DNA from: Pezicula radicicola
Lineage: Eukaryota; Ascomycota; Leotiomycetes; Helotiales; Dermateaceae
Length of the DNA stretch: 64,000 nucleotides
NCBI GenBank assembly: GCA_003008705.1
Contig: PDUO01000005.1
Coordinates: 1,553,997-1,617,996, forward strand
Direction of reading: 5' to 3'
The position numbers were made by a program, and so were the translations under genes. The notes below the pieces were generated by a model. It was given only the letters and a program-made list of their open reading frames with translations, made no database searches and was not told where the DNA came from. This document shows positions 44,365-53,898 of the stretch, piece after piece. Numbering within the stretch: position 1 is the first letter of the stretch; every line of letters begins with the position of its first letter.

Positions 44365-45167
44365 ATTGGGATTCAATCTCGATTCCCACCTGTTTATACC
44401 CCGTGATTAGATAAATTGTATATTGGCGTCTTCATAGAAAAAAACCTATATTTTTCAAGATAATGCGTTTTTTTATTAGGTTAGCTATTTAATATGAGTA
44501 ACTACCATTTACTAAGGGTATCTATCATAGAAGCTGGATGTGCACAGCTAGTTAGATGAGATTAAAGAGAAACAGAGATGGCAGTAGCTAGTATGTTAGA
44601 TGTGGGTCGTGATGAAGTCCAAGTGAGTTACTCAAAGTAAGTGAATTAGTACTCCTTAACGTAAGCACTATTATCCTCTTAAATATAATCACGTAGCAGA
44701 GGCTTCATTCTACAGAAAGTTTCTAGTTTCTATAGCCTAGTACGTCGTAGAAGAGAGATATTTATAGTTAAGAATTTGCTACTAAATTTATGGGGAAATG
44801 CTAACATTGCATTTATATCTTAGGAATTAACTAAAAAGTAAGCTGGCATTGACACATCCTTATTATAATTCATTTTGCAGGTAATAAAGAAACTAGTTTA
44901 CGACGAAAAACAAGGGTTGTTTCAGTTCGAGAAAACTATGAAAAGAACCCATAATAGTGTATTATAAACAGTGCGAGCACCTGTACTTTTAAGTAGGTTA
45001 CGTTAGAGGTTGTTATTAGAATCTGTACTATTAAGAAGTTATAGCCTGGCTTTACCTGAAATATGCAAAATATGTTGTATGAGTTGAAGTGATTCAAAAT
45101 CTCCTAGAGACACAATTAATCCCACTTAGCCTAGCAGCAAAAATAATAATGACACTCTAATGCAAAC
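44365..45167. other. Intergenic
   Basis: One CAAGTGAGTTACTCAAAG motif pair lies at about 44620-44645. No gene is seen. Confidence 0.5.
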
Positions 45168-45303
45168 TACTGTATGAATTGGTTTATAAGAGATCATTTT
45201 AAATGGATGTCTGTTCATATAGATGGACCCGAGCAACTCAATTGATTTGGGGCAACTCACTTACACTAATCAAAATGATCTCTATAAACCAATTTGTACG
45301 GTA
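45168..45303. mobile_element. MITE-like element, copy B (best preserved)
   Basis: The left end is TACTGTATGAATTGG then TTTATAAGAGATCATTTT. The right end, reverse-complemented, is TACCGTACAAATTGG then TTTATAGAGATCATTTT, so the inverted ends span about 34 bp with few differences. TA flanks both sides and may be a target duplication, as in Tc1/mariner-type elements. Internal sequence holds GAGCAACTCAATTG and GGCAACTCACTTAC motifs. There is no coding capacity. Confidence 0.8.
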
Positions 45304-45562
45304 AAGCTAAGGGTTTCCAAGTGATCATCAAGCTTTCCTACTCTCCTGTTGCTTCTTTCAAGCACCCGTTCTAGATAGAGCTGAACTAACGAAGTCTGGG
45401 AATTTCCCAAGCATATGGGTATTGCTTTCTAGCGAGTACGGTATAGCTTTTTTGATCATCGGTTAAAGTCGCACTATTAAACATAGATAACAAATATAAT
45501 GCCCTGAACCTTTTCTCAATTCCATTGAAAGTTTTGCTATAGCTGTATTTGCTCTTCTGTGA

Positions 45563-46380
45563 TTATGCTCGAGGCTCTGCAATCATACCATAAATAATAA
45601 TGCCCTCCCCACCAGGCACCCGATTTCCAGTTCTATCTATCTTACCTTCCCCTATCACCACTTCTTCCACAACTTGGAAGCCGAAATGGATATAGACATC
45701 GCGTGCATGCTCATTAATTGCTTCCACCCAAGTAGGGAGGCCTGCCTCTTGCGCTTGCTGGATATATGGCTCAAACAGAGCACGAATTGCGCCTAGAAAG
45801 ATATAATCAATATAAGAGATTTCAAAATTGACGTTTCATAAAAAAGTAAATGTTTTGGAACTCACCTGGCTCGTTTCTCTCTGGATGTCTTCCTAACAAA
45901 TTCAAATACCAATATTGACGATCTCCCAAGTGCTTCTTCTTCGCTTGGGAGAACCTTTCAAAATACTCGTTTGTCGGAGGAGAAAGCGCACTTCGATCCG
46001 GTAATGGTATCTTCACTCCCGGTGGTACCCTGCGCATCACATCAACACAATCTTCTTTATGGAACCATCACAACTCGGCATTGAAGTACCCGTAAGTACT
46101 CAAGTTGAAAGTGGAACATAACCTACCATACCGCAACTGCTGCCCAATTCCCAGCTTCAACTAGAAGCGCACCATTCATTGCTTTACTTATGATACCAGA
46201 AAGGAAATATTTGGCACGACGGTCTACACTGATTTCCGCGTCATTTGGTAAAGAGTCTGTGTAGAGGGTCACGGCTCGGTTAAGGGCGTCACCAGCAAAA
46301 GCGGCGCCAATGACATTTGCTAGACGTTCTGCATATTCTTGGCCGCCAACTGTAATGATTGGTAAATTGCTGGATGGCAT
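45563..46380 (-). CDS. GNAT-family N-acetyltransferase
   Basis: The exons are 46380-46127, 46029-45866 and 45792-45563 (215 residues). The layout matches fungal GNAT proteins: an N-terminal strand and helix (YAERLANVIGAAFAGDALNR), then AVAVWVPPGVKIPLPDR, HLGDRQYWYLNLLGRHPERN, GAIRALFEPYIQQAQEAGLP (the acetyl-CoA-binding region) and TWVEAINEHARDVYIHFGFQ with the closing EEVVIGEG and GIIIYGMIAEPR. The NEHARDVYIHFGF phrase is the classic helix and strand before the acyl-CoA exit. These enzymes acetylate amines on small molecules or proteins. The acceptor is unknown. Confidence 0.85.
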
Positions 46381-47019
46381 GGCACTACGGTCAGCATAAA
46401 TATGAACCACACAATGATACAGTTATGTTGGAGGAAAATGCATCTGGCACGGTTGTTGGTTACGGCCCAATATTTTTTGACTCTTTGGTGGCGTGCTTCA
46501 AGCAGCTCAGCACGTTATCGGGCCCTCCCAATAATGAAGTGGCAACCGAACAAGGGGTTCAATATATCTTTCTCGTTGCTACAGCGCAATATAGAGACGT
46601 CAAAAATATCTTAGAAAACCCAGTTACTTTTTAAACCAGTGATATCGTATCAATAACTTCAAACCCGTCTCTACCAAAGAAGTCTTCTCCATACAAAATG
46701 CCGAATGCTGGTTCGAAGTTTGATTGCGTTAATGCTTCTTCATCAATCCACACCACTGTCCCCCACTAATGCAAAAAAACAGAGAAGAAGTCTGAGCAAA
46801 AGAACCACCTTAGGAAACTCTCGTCAAGCTAAATACACGGAGATGGCGAAAGACATGGTGGCGATGAGGAATTAGCGAGAGAATAACCTGTGGCTCAGAG
46901 TGGAACTTCAAGCTGGAGAACGACCATCACTGTGCATGCATATATAAACTCGTCCTAGCTGCTGTAGGCAGCTCATTTTGGAAGATATCTGTAATAAATA
47001 TTTTAATTTCGTTTAGACA
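46381..47019. other. Divergent intergenic region between GNAT and permease genes
   Basis: A plus-strand frame at 46359-46634 overlaps the GNAT start and is not supported. The minus strand carries an exon-like fragment at 46631-46765. TATATAAAC near 46940 may be the permease TATA element. Confidence 0.5.
46631..46765 (-). pseudogene. Orphan terminal exon of an unknown protein
   Basis: After an acceptor (TGCATTAG) the frame gives WGTVVWIDEEALTQSNFEPA, then FGILYGEDFFGRDGFEVIDT and a stop (44 codons). It looks like the conserved C-terminal end of a protein family, but I cannot name it. A possible short first exon (MSFAIS at about 46856) with a GTGTAT donor exists and would make only a 50-residue peptide. 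It is most likely a leftover of a lost gene. Confidence 0.35.
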
Positions 47020-49140
47020 ATGCCAGCAGAAATCCATTCCGGAAGTTCTTCTGGGATATCATTTGATCCAGAATCGAGACATGTCAGCGAGAAACAAACT
47101 TTTCAAGTTCATGACTTGGAAAGATCCGAAAGAAATGAAGAGGTCAATCGTGATATTTCAGGAGACATTATTGATGACGGATTGCGTAGAGGTTTGAAAG
47201 GAAGACACTTTGTCCTTATTTCGCTTGGAAGTATTATAGGGCCCGGTTGCTTTTGGGGGCTTGGATATGCAATATACCTCTCTGGACCGCTCGGCTCGCT
47301 TTTAGGCTTTGCAATTGTGGGTGAGTGATCTTTCTGAATTTATATTTGAGTAACTCACTTATCTGCTCGCTTGTCACTACAGGTTTTGCTGTCTGGGCTT
47401 TGATGCAAAGCCTCGGTGAAGTAACGACACTATTTCCCATTCACGGAGGATTCATTGAGGTATGTATTCATTCTGCAAAGCTAAAACATACAAACATGAA
47501 CTAATTCTGTACAATTGCAGCATGCAGGCCGGTTTGTTGATCCTGCTTTCAGCTTCGCCGTCGCGTATCTCTACTATCTGATGTGGAGCGTTTTTCTGGC
47601 ATCAGGTCTGTTAATCTTCTACTCCTCTAGTCATTCATCTCCTTATTCAAGGCGACAAACGCCGAAGATAAGAGCTATTCCACCATTTTGGTTCGATCAC
47701 TCATACATTGCTAGATTGGAACTCGGCAGTGCTTGTGCTCCGCTATTGGATTTCCGAAGAGACGGTTCCATCCTGGGCATGGTGCATCATCTTCTGGGCG
47801 TTCTTCTCCGTAATGACGACCCTTGGTGTGGTCGTTTACGGGGAGTTGGAATACTTCTTTGGAATGTTCAAATTTCTCTCTTTAGTTGTATTATTCTTCA
47901 TCTCGATCCTTGCTAATGTGGGAGCTTTTGGAAATGGATATGTTGGGTTCCGTTATTGGACTGCACCTACTGGTATTTGAGTTCTATTCAAACATTTCTA
48001 GATCCCTTTCTAATAGCAATAGGGCCAATAATACACGGAATAAATGGTTTCGGGCAAGTCTTCGTCCTTGCTGCTGCATATTACGTAGGAACAGAGATTG
48101 TTTCACTAGCAGCTGCCGAGTCGAAAAACCCCCAAAGGGATGTTCCAAGGGTAATTGCGCTCACATTCGTATCTTGAATATAAGAAACTAACTATTAGTG
48201 ACTTTCAGGGTACCAATTCTATCGTATACCGAATACTTTTTGTCTTCATTGGAATGACATTTTTCCAAGGCTTGATATGCCCTTCAGATGCTCCCCAGCT
48301 CCTTACAGCAGACTCTGTTGTAGCATCTTCCCCATTTACCATCGGTTTTGAGCTAGCTGGCTGGAAAAGTGCTGGGCACTTTGTTAATGCTATTATTATC
48401 GTTGCGTTCATCTCAGCAGGAAACGGTGTGGTCTATGTTCAATCAAGAACACTTTTTTCTCTTGCAAAGACTGGTAGAGCTCCAAAGATTTTTAGTATCA
48501 CAACAAAAAGAGGAGGTATGAGCAACACCAATCTAGAAGGCTGAATTCTGCTTACAATGACCAGTTCCTTGGGTTGCTATTTTGACCTCTAACCTCTGGG
48601 GTTTCCTCTCTCTAATGAATCGAAAACTTACCGCAGGTGCAGTATTTTCATACATCACCTCAGTAGGAGGCACCGCAGCTTACATTGCTTGGATCGCAAT
48701 CATCTTCACACATCTGCGTATCCGAGCTGCCGCTACCCGTCAGGGAATTGACTACAAAACATTTCCATTTAAAGCTTTTGGGAGCATATGGATTTATCGA
48801 TTCAATTTAATTTTCAACATTTTCCTGTTGCTTATTCAAGGCTTTACGGTTTTTGAGAATCCATTTAATTGGAGGTCATTTATTGCGTCATATATCACTA
48901 TTCCTACATTTTTTCTTCTCTTTTTTGGATTCAAATTCTGGTTTAAGACGAAATGGTAATTTCCCCGGGTGATAAAAACTACCATTAAAGTCTTATGATA
49001 AACTAATTTTCTAAATCTTTAGGGTTGGCCTTGACGAAATCGACTTTTCGGATCGCAGGGAGTGGGTTGCTGATAGTGTACTGGTCACGGAGAAGCAGCA
49101 ATCGCTAAGGAGCAAAATATGGGCGTTGGCTCGAGACTGA
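47020..49140 (+). CDS. Amino-acid permease (APC superfamily, YAT type)
   Basis: The eight exons are 47020-47320, 47383-47459, 47521-47605, 47715-47972, 48023-48150, 48209-48515, 48565-48955 and 49023-49140, totalling 554 residues. The signature LRRGLKGRHFVLISLGSIIG opens helix 1, followed by LMQSLGEVTTLFPIHGGFIE, MWSVFLASDWNSAVLVLRYW, GFGQVFVLAAAYYVGTEIVS, AAAESKNPQRDVPR, FISAGNGVVYVQSRTLFSLA and a late KTFPFKAFGSIW loop. This is the proton-coupled yeast amino-acid transporter group of the plasma membrane, with about twelve helices. It is somewhat unusual in reading GPGCF in helix 1, where GTGLF is typical. The first intron contains one GAGTAACTCACTT copy of the dispersed motif. The substrate is not predictable. 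Confidence 0.9.
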
Positions 49141-49781
49141 ATGATGATTCGGTAGCTAGATACCCATGTGGAAGGAGTTTTAAGTAAAAGTTAAACTTGA
49201 AGCTAGGAGTTTAAATAGAGGATAATTGATATTGTTATATAGTAGTGAAATGGCCTTCCAGCATCCTTTGCTTTTTCTAGGGGAAATTTTAGAGCCATGA
49301 TGAATTACAGGGAGGCGGGTGCGATTGGAAGTTCAGGATCCTTAGGCAAGTAAAGTTTTGAGCCATCTGAAACTACGAGGTTGTACGAATAATATAACGT
49401 CGGAATCTCGGCATCGATATAAAGCATATCCAATTTCTGTCTTTGAACTTGAACTGTTGCTGCTATCTCTTGGTCCGTTATACCGCCGTGTAACTGTCGG
49501 GTTAACTAGAAACGCTACAATGCCAGCAAAATTACGTACATATTTAGCGAAATCGACCGAATCGACGGCCCAAATGAGTGGTATTATTGCAATTAATTTA
49601 TCAGCATTAAATTATTACCTATTGAATTCGAGACTGGGATGAATCTTACTTAAGTGAGTGTGCTGCGGATAATCACCCACAACCACCTGCATTGTCTCTT
49701 CTGTTCCTTCTTCCTGCTCAGAATCTTACCTAGTCAATTGAAACCTTACATTGCAGTGACCCGATCCTATTCCTGAGCCCT
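49141..49781. other. Intergenic
   Basis: A plus-strand open stretch (49358-49642) has no similarity I recognise. One ACTTAAGTGAGTGTG variant is at about 49650. Confidence 0.5.
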
Positions 49782-50831
49782 ATGTTCCTAACAATGAGCG
49801 AACATCGTAGAATCCGTATTCTCATTATAGGCGCAGGGTCTATGGGCATTGTCACTGGTTATCATCTCAGTCTCGCTGGAGTCGACGTGACATTTCTCGT
49901 TCGCCCACATCGCGCCGAGGTATTAGAGCGTCCTCAGATACTCTATTGCTACGATGATAACAAGTTGAAGGAGTATAAGGACTATACTTACTTCACTGAT
50001 CCGTCGGAGATGATTGGTGCGAACTACGACTATATTGTGATTACACTCGATGGCGCCTCTTTGCGGAATGAGATCGGTCAGAGCCTGGTAAAGATGATAG
50101 GGGAGGCTGCTGTACGCCGGACAGATAACAACACAAATATGAAAGTCATTCTCGGCAGCGTGTTCCTCAATTTGCGACCTTGGTTCCTGCAGGTCTCTGG
50201 CCTTACGGACGAGCAAGTAACCAACGGCTATCTCGGTACTCACGCCTACCCAACCAAAGCCGTAACTCTACCATTGTATGCCCCGACAGACCCGGAACTG
50301 ATCACAAAAGCAGATCTTGCCTACACCGACCGCCTCGGCCAGGGCTTCATCCTCGATGACAGTTCTCCTGCCGTTGCGAATTCTTTTATGGAAATCTACA
50401 ACGCTAATGGAGTTTCGCATTGTGTCGTTATGCCTTCGTTGGAATGCGCTGTACGCGTCAACCCCATGTTCGCTGTATTTGCAGCATGTCAGCTGATGGA
50501 CTGGCCCAAATTCCAGGACATTGGCAGCAAAGGAGAGCCGTGGAGCCTTGCAGTAGCGGCCGTAAAGGAAATCCAAGGGCTCAGCATTCATGGGGACCAG
50601 GGTCAGCAGGCGGCGAGAGAGACGACTGAGGCTGGGCTTGCCGCATCACTGGCGGCCTGGGAGAAACAAATGCTTCCACTCGACTTGCAAGCCTTCAACC
50701 GCTTCCGTCATGGTAACAAGGTCAACGCTCAGGACAGTGAGCTTCTGCACGCCTGCCTTTCCTATGGCGAAGCTGAAGAGAAGCCAATGTCTGCGCTTAA
50801 GGAGTTGCTCCGGCGCGTTAAAGATCGTTAA
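49782..50831 (+). CDS. Ketopantoate reductase (ApbA/PanE)-like oxidoreductase
   Basis: This is one uninterrupted frame of 349 residues. The N-terminus has the NADP Rossmann motif ILIIGAGSMGIVTGYHLSLA then VTFLVRPHRAEVL, and DYIVITLDG, as in the ApbA family. The C-terminal helical part (NPMFAVFAACQLMDW, PWSLAVAAVKEIQGLSIHG, NRFRHGNKVNAQD) fits the catalytic half; the NRFRHGNKVNAQD stretch is where PanE has its catalytic and binding residues. Fungi use one member for pantothenate synthesis, but many paralogues act on other keto acids, so the substrate is open. The gene is intronless and visibly richer in G+C than its neighbours. The start could be Met 49782 or 49794. Confidence 0.85.
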   Translation: MFLTMSEHRRIRILIIGAGSMGIVTGYHLSLAGVDVTFLVRPHRAEVLERPQILYCYDDNKLKEYKDYTYFTDPSEMIGANYDYIVITLDGASLRNEIGQSLVKMIGEAAVRRTDNNTNMKVILGSVFLNLRPWFLQVSGLTDEQVTNGYLGTHAYPTKAVTLPLYAPTDPELITKADLAYTDRLGQGFILDDSSPAVANSFMEIYNANGVSHCVVMPSLECAVRVNPMFAVFAACQLMDWPKFQDIGSKGEPWSLAVAAVKEIQGLSIHGDQGQQAARETTEAGLAASLAAWEKQMLPLDLQAFNRFRHGNKVNAQDSELLHACLSYGEAEEKPMSALKELLRRVKDR

Positions 50832-51560
50832 GTGATCACTGCGTGATGAAGGTGCTTCCCTCTGTAAAGTATAAGTGGTTTTTAAGTTTTGGCTGCCTCT
50901 TGATAGTTATAGCTATATTCTATATAAAGTTAATATCATAGCAAGATTCTCTATCCTAGGCTCTTACCTCCATAATACTAGACTTTAAATGAGAGGATAA
51001 TAGTTACATAGGTACAGAGTAACTGACTTAGTTGTCATAACTTACTTAAATTAAATTTGAGTAATTGATATTATTTGGGTAACTTACTAGTGTATGAACC
51101 TCAAAGAGTGTAATTTACTGTACTATTATATGACTAGACGCTTCCGCCCAGTAGAGCTTGTTTAGATCATGTAAAAGAATGACAAACTACCTAGACAGTG
51201 AAAACAAAACTATCTCAATATCTTAATTTCTTTTTTGTTGTTACAGAAGTGTACAATGTTACTATATACAGAGGAGGAACTATACCCGATTCTTCGAGGA
51301 TGCAGAAGATTTACCTTCACGCACGCCGATTTATCGGCATGTTAGACTCAGCACAGATTAAAACAACAACAGCTCGGGAGCAAAGATGGAATTGGGACAT
51401 ACTCATACCTAAATGCGGATGTTTTATTTCTGTTTTCTTGATGCGGCAAGTGAGTTTAGTTGCCTAGCCCTATAAAGTTTTTACACAAGATTTATAACAT
51501 ATCGGTCTATTTCCTTACTTTCCAAACCTGTATTTTCCTTCACGAGGCTATCAGAAATGT
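50832..51560. other. Intergenic between convergent genes
   Basis: A motif array of the GAGTAACT / AACTTACTTAAATTAAATTTG type lies at about 51018-51100. No gene is supported. Confidence 0.5.
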
Positions 51561-52903
51561 TCAAGCCTCATATCCAGTTCTCCCATCAACGACCCCAAAT
51601 GCACCGCCACCGCGACCAAACATGCTCTTTAGATCCCTTACAACGGCCTCGGGTTGCTCAAAAGCCGCAAAATGACCACCCTTTTCGTTATCACTTTCAA
51701 AAACAACATTCCCAAGCCCCCTTGCCCATATCTTTGGAAGAACATACAAATCCCTCGGAAAATGCGCCAATCCCAGCTTAACATCGCTAATCCAGTTCAT
51801 GGCAGCGTGTGTAGAGAAACGGTCCTTCTCGTGCGTTGCTTCGTAATAGATTCTCAATGACGCAGTTGGACCGGGGGTTGAGAAGAGATAAAGGCTTATC
51901 CAAGTCAATATCTCGTCGTCGGTGAAGGGATATGAGTCTGTCCAGTCATGTAGCTTCTCATATATCCAAGCCAGAAGTCCGACCGGGCTGTCAGCTAGTG
52001 AATAACTGAGGGTTTGTGGCTTGGTACTTTGAATTGAATTGTATCCAAAACCTGACGACTCGAACCATTTACTGCGATCTAAGCCTTTCTTTTCTTTCTC
52101 GGAATACGGGGTTATGGCGTGTTGCAGGGCTAGGAGTGGAGACTTCGTGACTGTTGGTTGGGACGGAACAATCATGTTGAGGTGAGAAGCTTTACAGGAT
52201 TTTGGGTAGAGACGTCCCATAGTTCTGGTAATCCACCATCCCCAGTCCCCAGCTTGTGTCACTAATTTTACTCTTAGTTATGATCTTTCAATAATTAGAG
52301 ATGGAATCGAGCCACGATGAAATATAGTTCTTACCATATTGATCATACCCGAGCTTAAGCATTAGCTTGTGACAAGTCTCGGCGTACTGTGGTACCGCAA
52401 ACCCTTTTTGCTTAACAGCCTGCGAAAATCCAAAATTTGGAAGTGAAGGTGCCACAATATGAAAAGCCGGTTCCCCTTCCTTCCTTTCTGCAAGAAGTGG
52501 TAGCAACTTCTCGACTTCGTGGAAAGTTCCCGGCCCTATATTATATCAGTTTTATCACGTTTTGAGAATGGAAATTCCACTCACATCCATGTACGAAGAG
52601 TAAAGGTATCGCATTTTTAACGTGGCTTATTTGATGAACAAAGTGAATATCCAGCTCTCCATAATCGTCAACAGAAACATGGGTTGTGAATTGGGGCAGT
52701 TCATTCAACTTGTCTTCGTGGATCTGCCAGTTATATTTCGTGCGCCAGTAATTTACAAGGCGCTTCATGTCGGCTAAGGGTGTACCATAGTCCCAATCTG
52801 AATCTGTGAGCTCGTCAGGGAATGTTGCCAAGGCCAGCTTTTGCTGGAGTGTTTCTTGTGCTGATTGGGGGACTGATATCTTGAAAGGGTGAATGTCTGC
52901 CAT
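51561..52903 (-). CDS. Epoxide hydrolase (EPHX1-like, with EHN domain)
   Basis: The exons are 52903-52585, 52535-52335 and 52261-51561 (406 residues). The N-terminal EHN domain begins [20 protein letters not shown] and includes [20 protein letters not shown] then YNWQ. The hydrolase part has the oxyanion motif HGWPGTF (split by the first intron), [11 protein letters not shown], the nucleophile in QAGDWGWW (Asp), the lid tyrosine region [11 protein letters not shown] and the histidine in [11 protein letters not shown]. Epoxide hydrolases of this type open epoxides to diols in detoxification or secondary metabolism. There is no N-terminal membrane anchor, unlike mammalian EPHX1, so the enzyme is probably soluble. 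Confidence 0.93.
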
Positions 52904-53898
52904 TTTAATTTGCAATGAATAGTAGAACTTGAGGTAATAGAGTTTGCGGAATAATTTGTGGTGAGATACAGTTTCCACGGTAACTTATGTGACAGTAGGT
53001 TGCTTTTTATCATGAGGGCGAAGCGACGTCATTACGCCTTGGTGCGCCCTTCCGACTATTAGTCACGTGTCATACAGTCAATACAGGTTGGAAATCAACG
53101 TGACTGTTTATTTTTGAAGTCCTTAAACTAGGCTTTTACTGCACTAGAAGTCGGCGTGTCATAGAGCTAAGTATGCGGAGTTAGTTTAACAGAAGATTAG
53201 CTACCTAAATGAGACAAGTTACTCAAAAGAAGTAGTTTGCTGAAATTGAGTGAGTTACTCAACTCAAATACAGATGGATTGGTAGTAATTACTTAAATTG
53301 AATAGCGGTAGATGATTCAAATCAAGTGAGTTACTCAAATTTAAGTAAGTCATTCGAAGGAGGCAGGTCACTTAGCCAGCACAAGCGCCGAGATGTTTTA
53401 GTTACGAGTAAGCATCGCTTAATTAGTACTCTAACTCCACGAACTTTCCTCATACAAACGACAATGTCTAATGTAAGGTAGCGAGAACATCCCCTGTAGT
53501 AAATTAGACAATGATTTTAAACCGATTAAAACCACTTTGATATTCTTCTCGGCTCTCCAATGTCCAATTTCTAATCTGCCTGTAGAATTGGTTCTTACCC
53601 CGCAGAACCCCACTTTCTGAATTTCTCCGTCAGTATGCAAACCCCGCGATCGACACTTACAAGCTCCATAAAGCTAAGCTTGATGAAGGAGGCAATGATT
53701 GTAAACTATGATCTGCTAGTCCTAGGCCATCCGGTATTCAGATTCAGATTTCTCTTCTATAGAATAGCGACAGGAAAAGTTTCCGTGAAATACAGGCACT
53801 ACTACGTGGCTATATTCATCCACTTGTTTAATTTGAGTAATTTACTTGTTTTGAGTAACTTAATCCAAATACTCGATTTATATGTCTCTTGATAAATA
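52904..53898. other. Intergenic with the densest array of the GAGTTACTCA motif
   Basis: Between 53205 and 53365 at least six units follow each other (ACAAGTTACTCAAAAG, GAGTGAGTTACTCAACTC, AAGTGAGTTACTCAAATT, AAGTAAGTCATTCG). A further group sits at 53825-53870, immediately before the fucosidase start codon. Confidence 0.65.
53205..53365. repeat. Array of TGAGTTACTCA-type near-palindromes
   Basis: Units of about 15-20 bp share the 11-bp core TGAGTTACTCA, which is a palindrome apart from its middle base. Units occur in both orientations with irregular spacing. Similar arrays occur in many other intergenic regions of this window and inside the MITE-like copies. Confidence 0.75.

Noticed and set aside
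46359..46634. Plus-strand 91-codon frame beside the GNAT start
   Set aside because: It overlaps the GNAT first exon in antisense and has no similarity.
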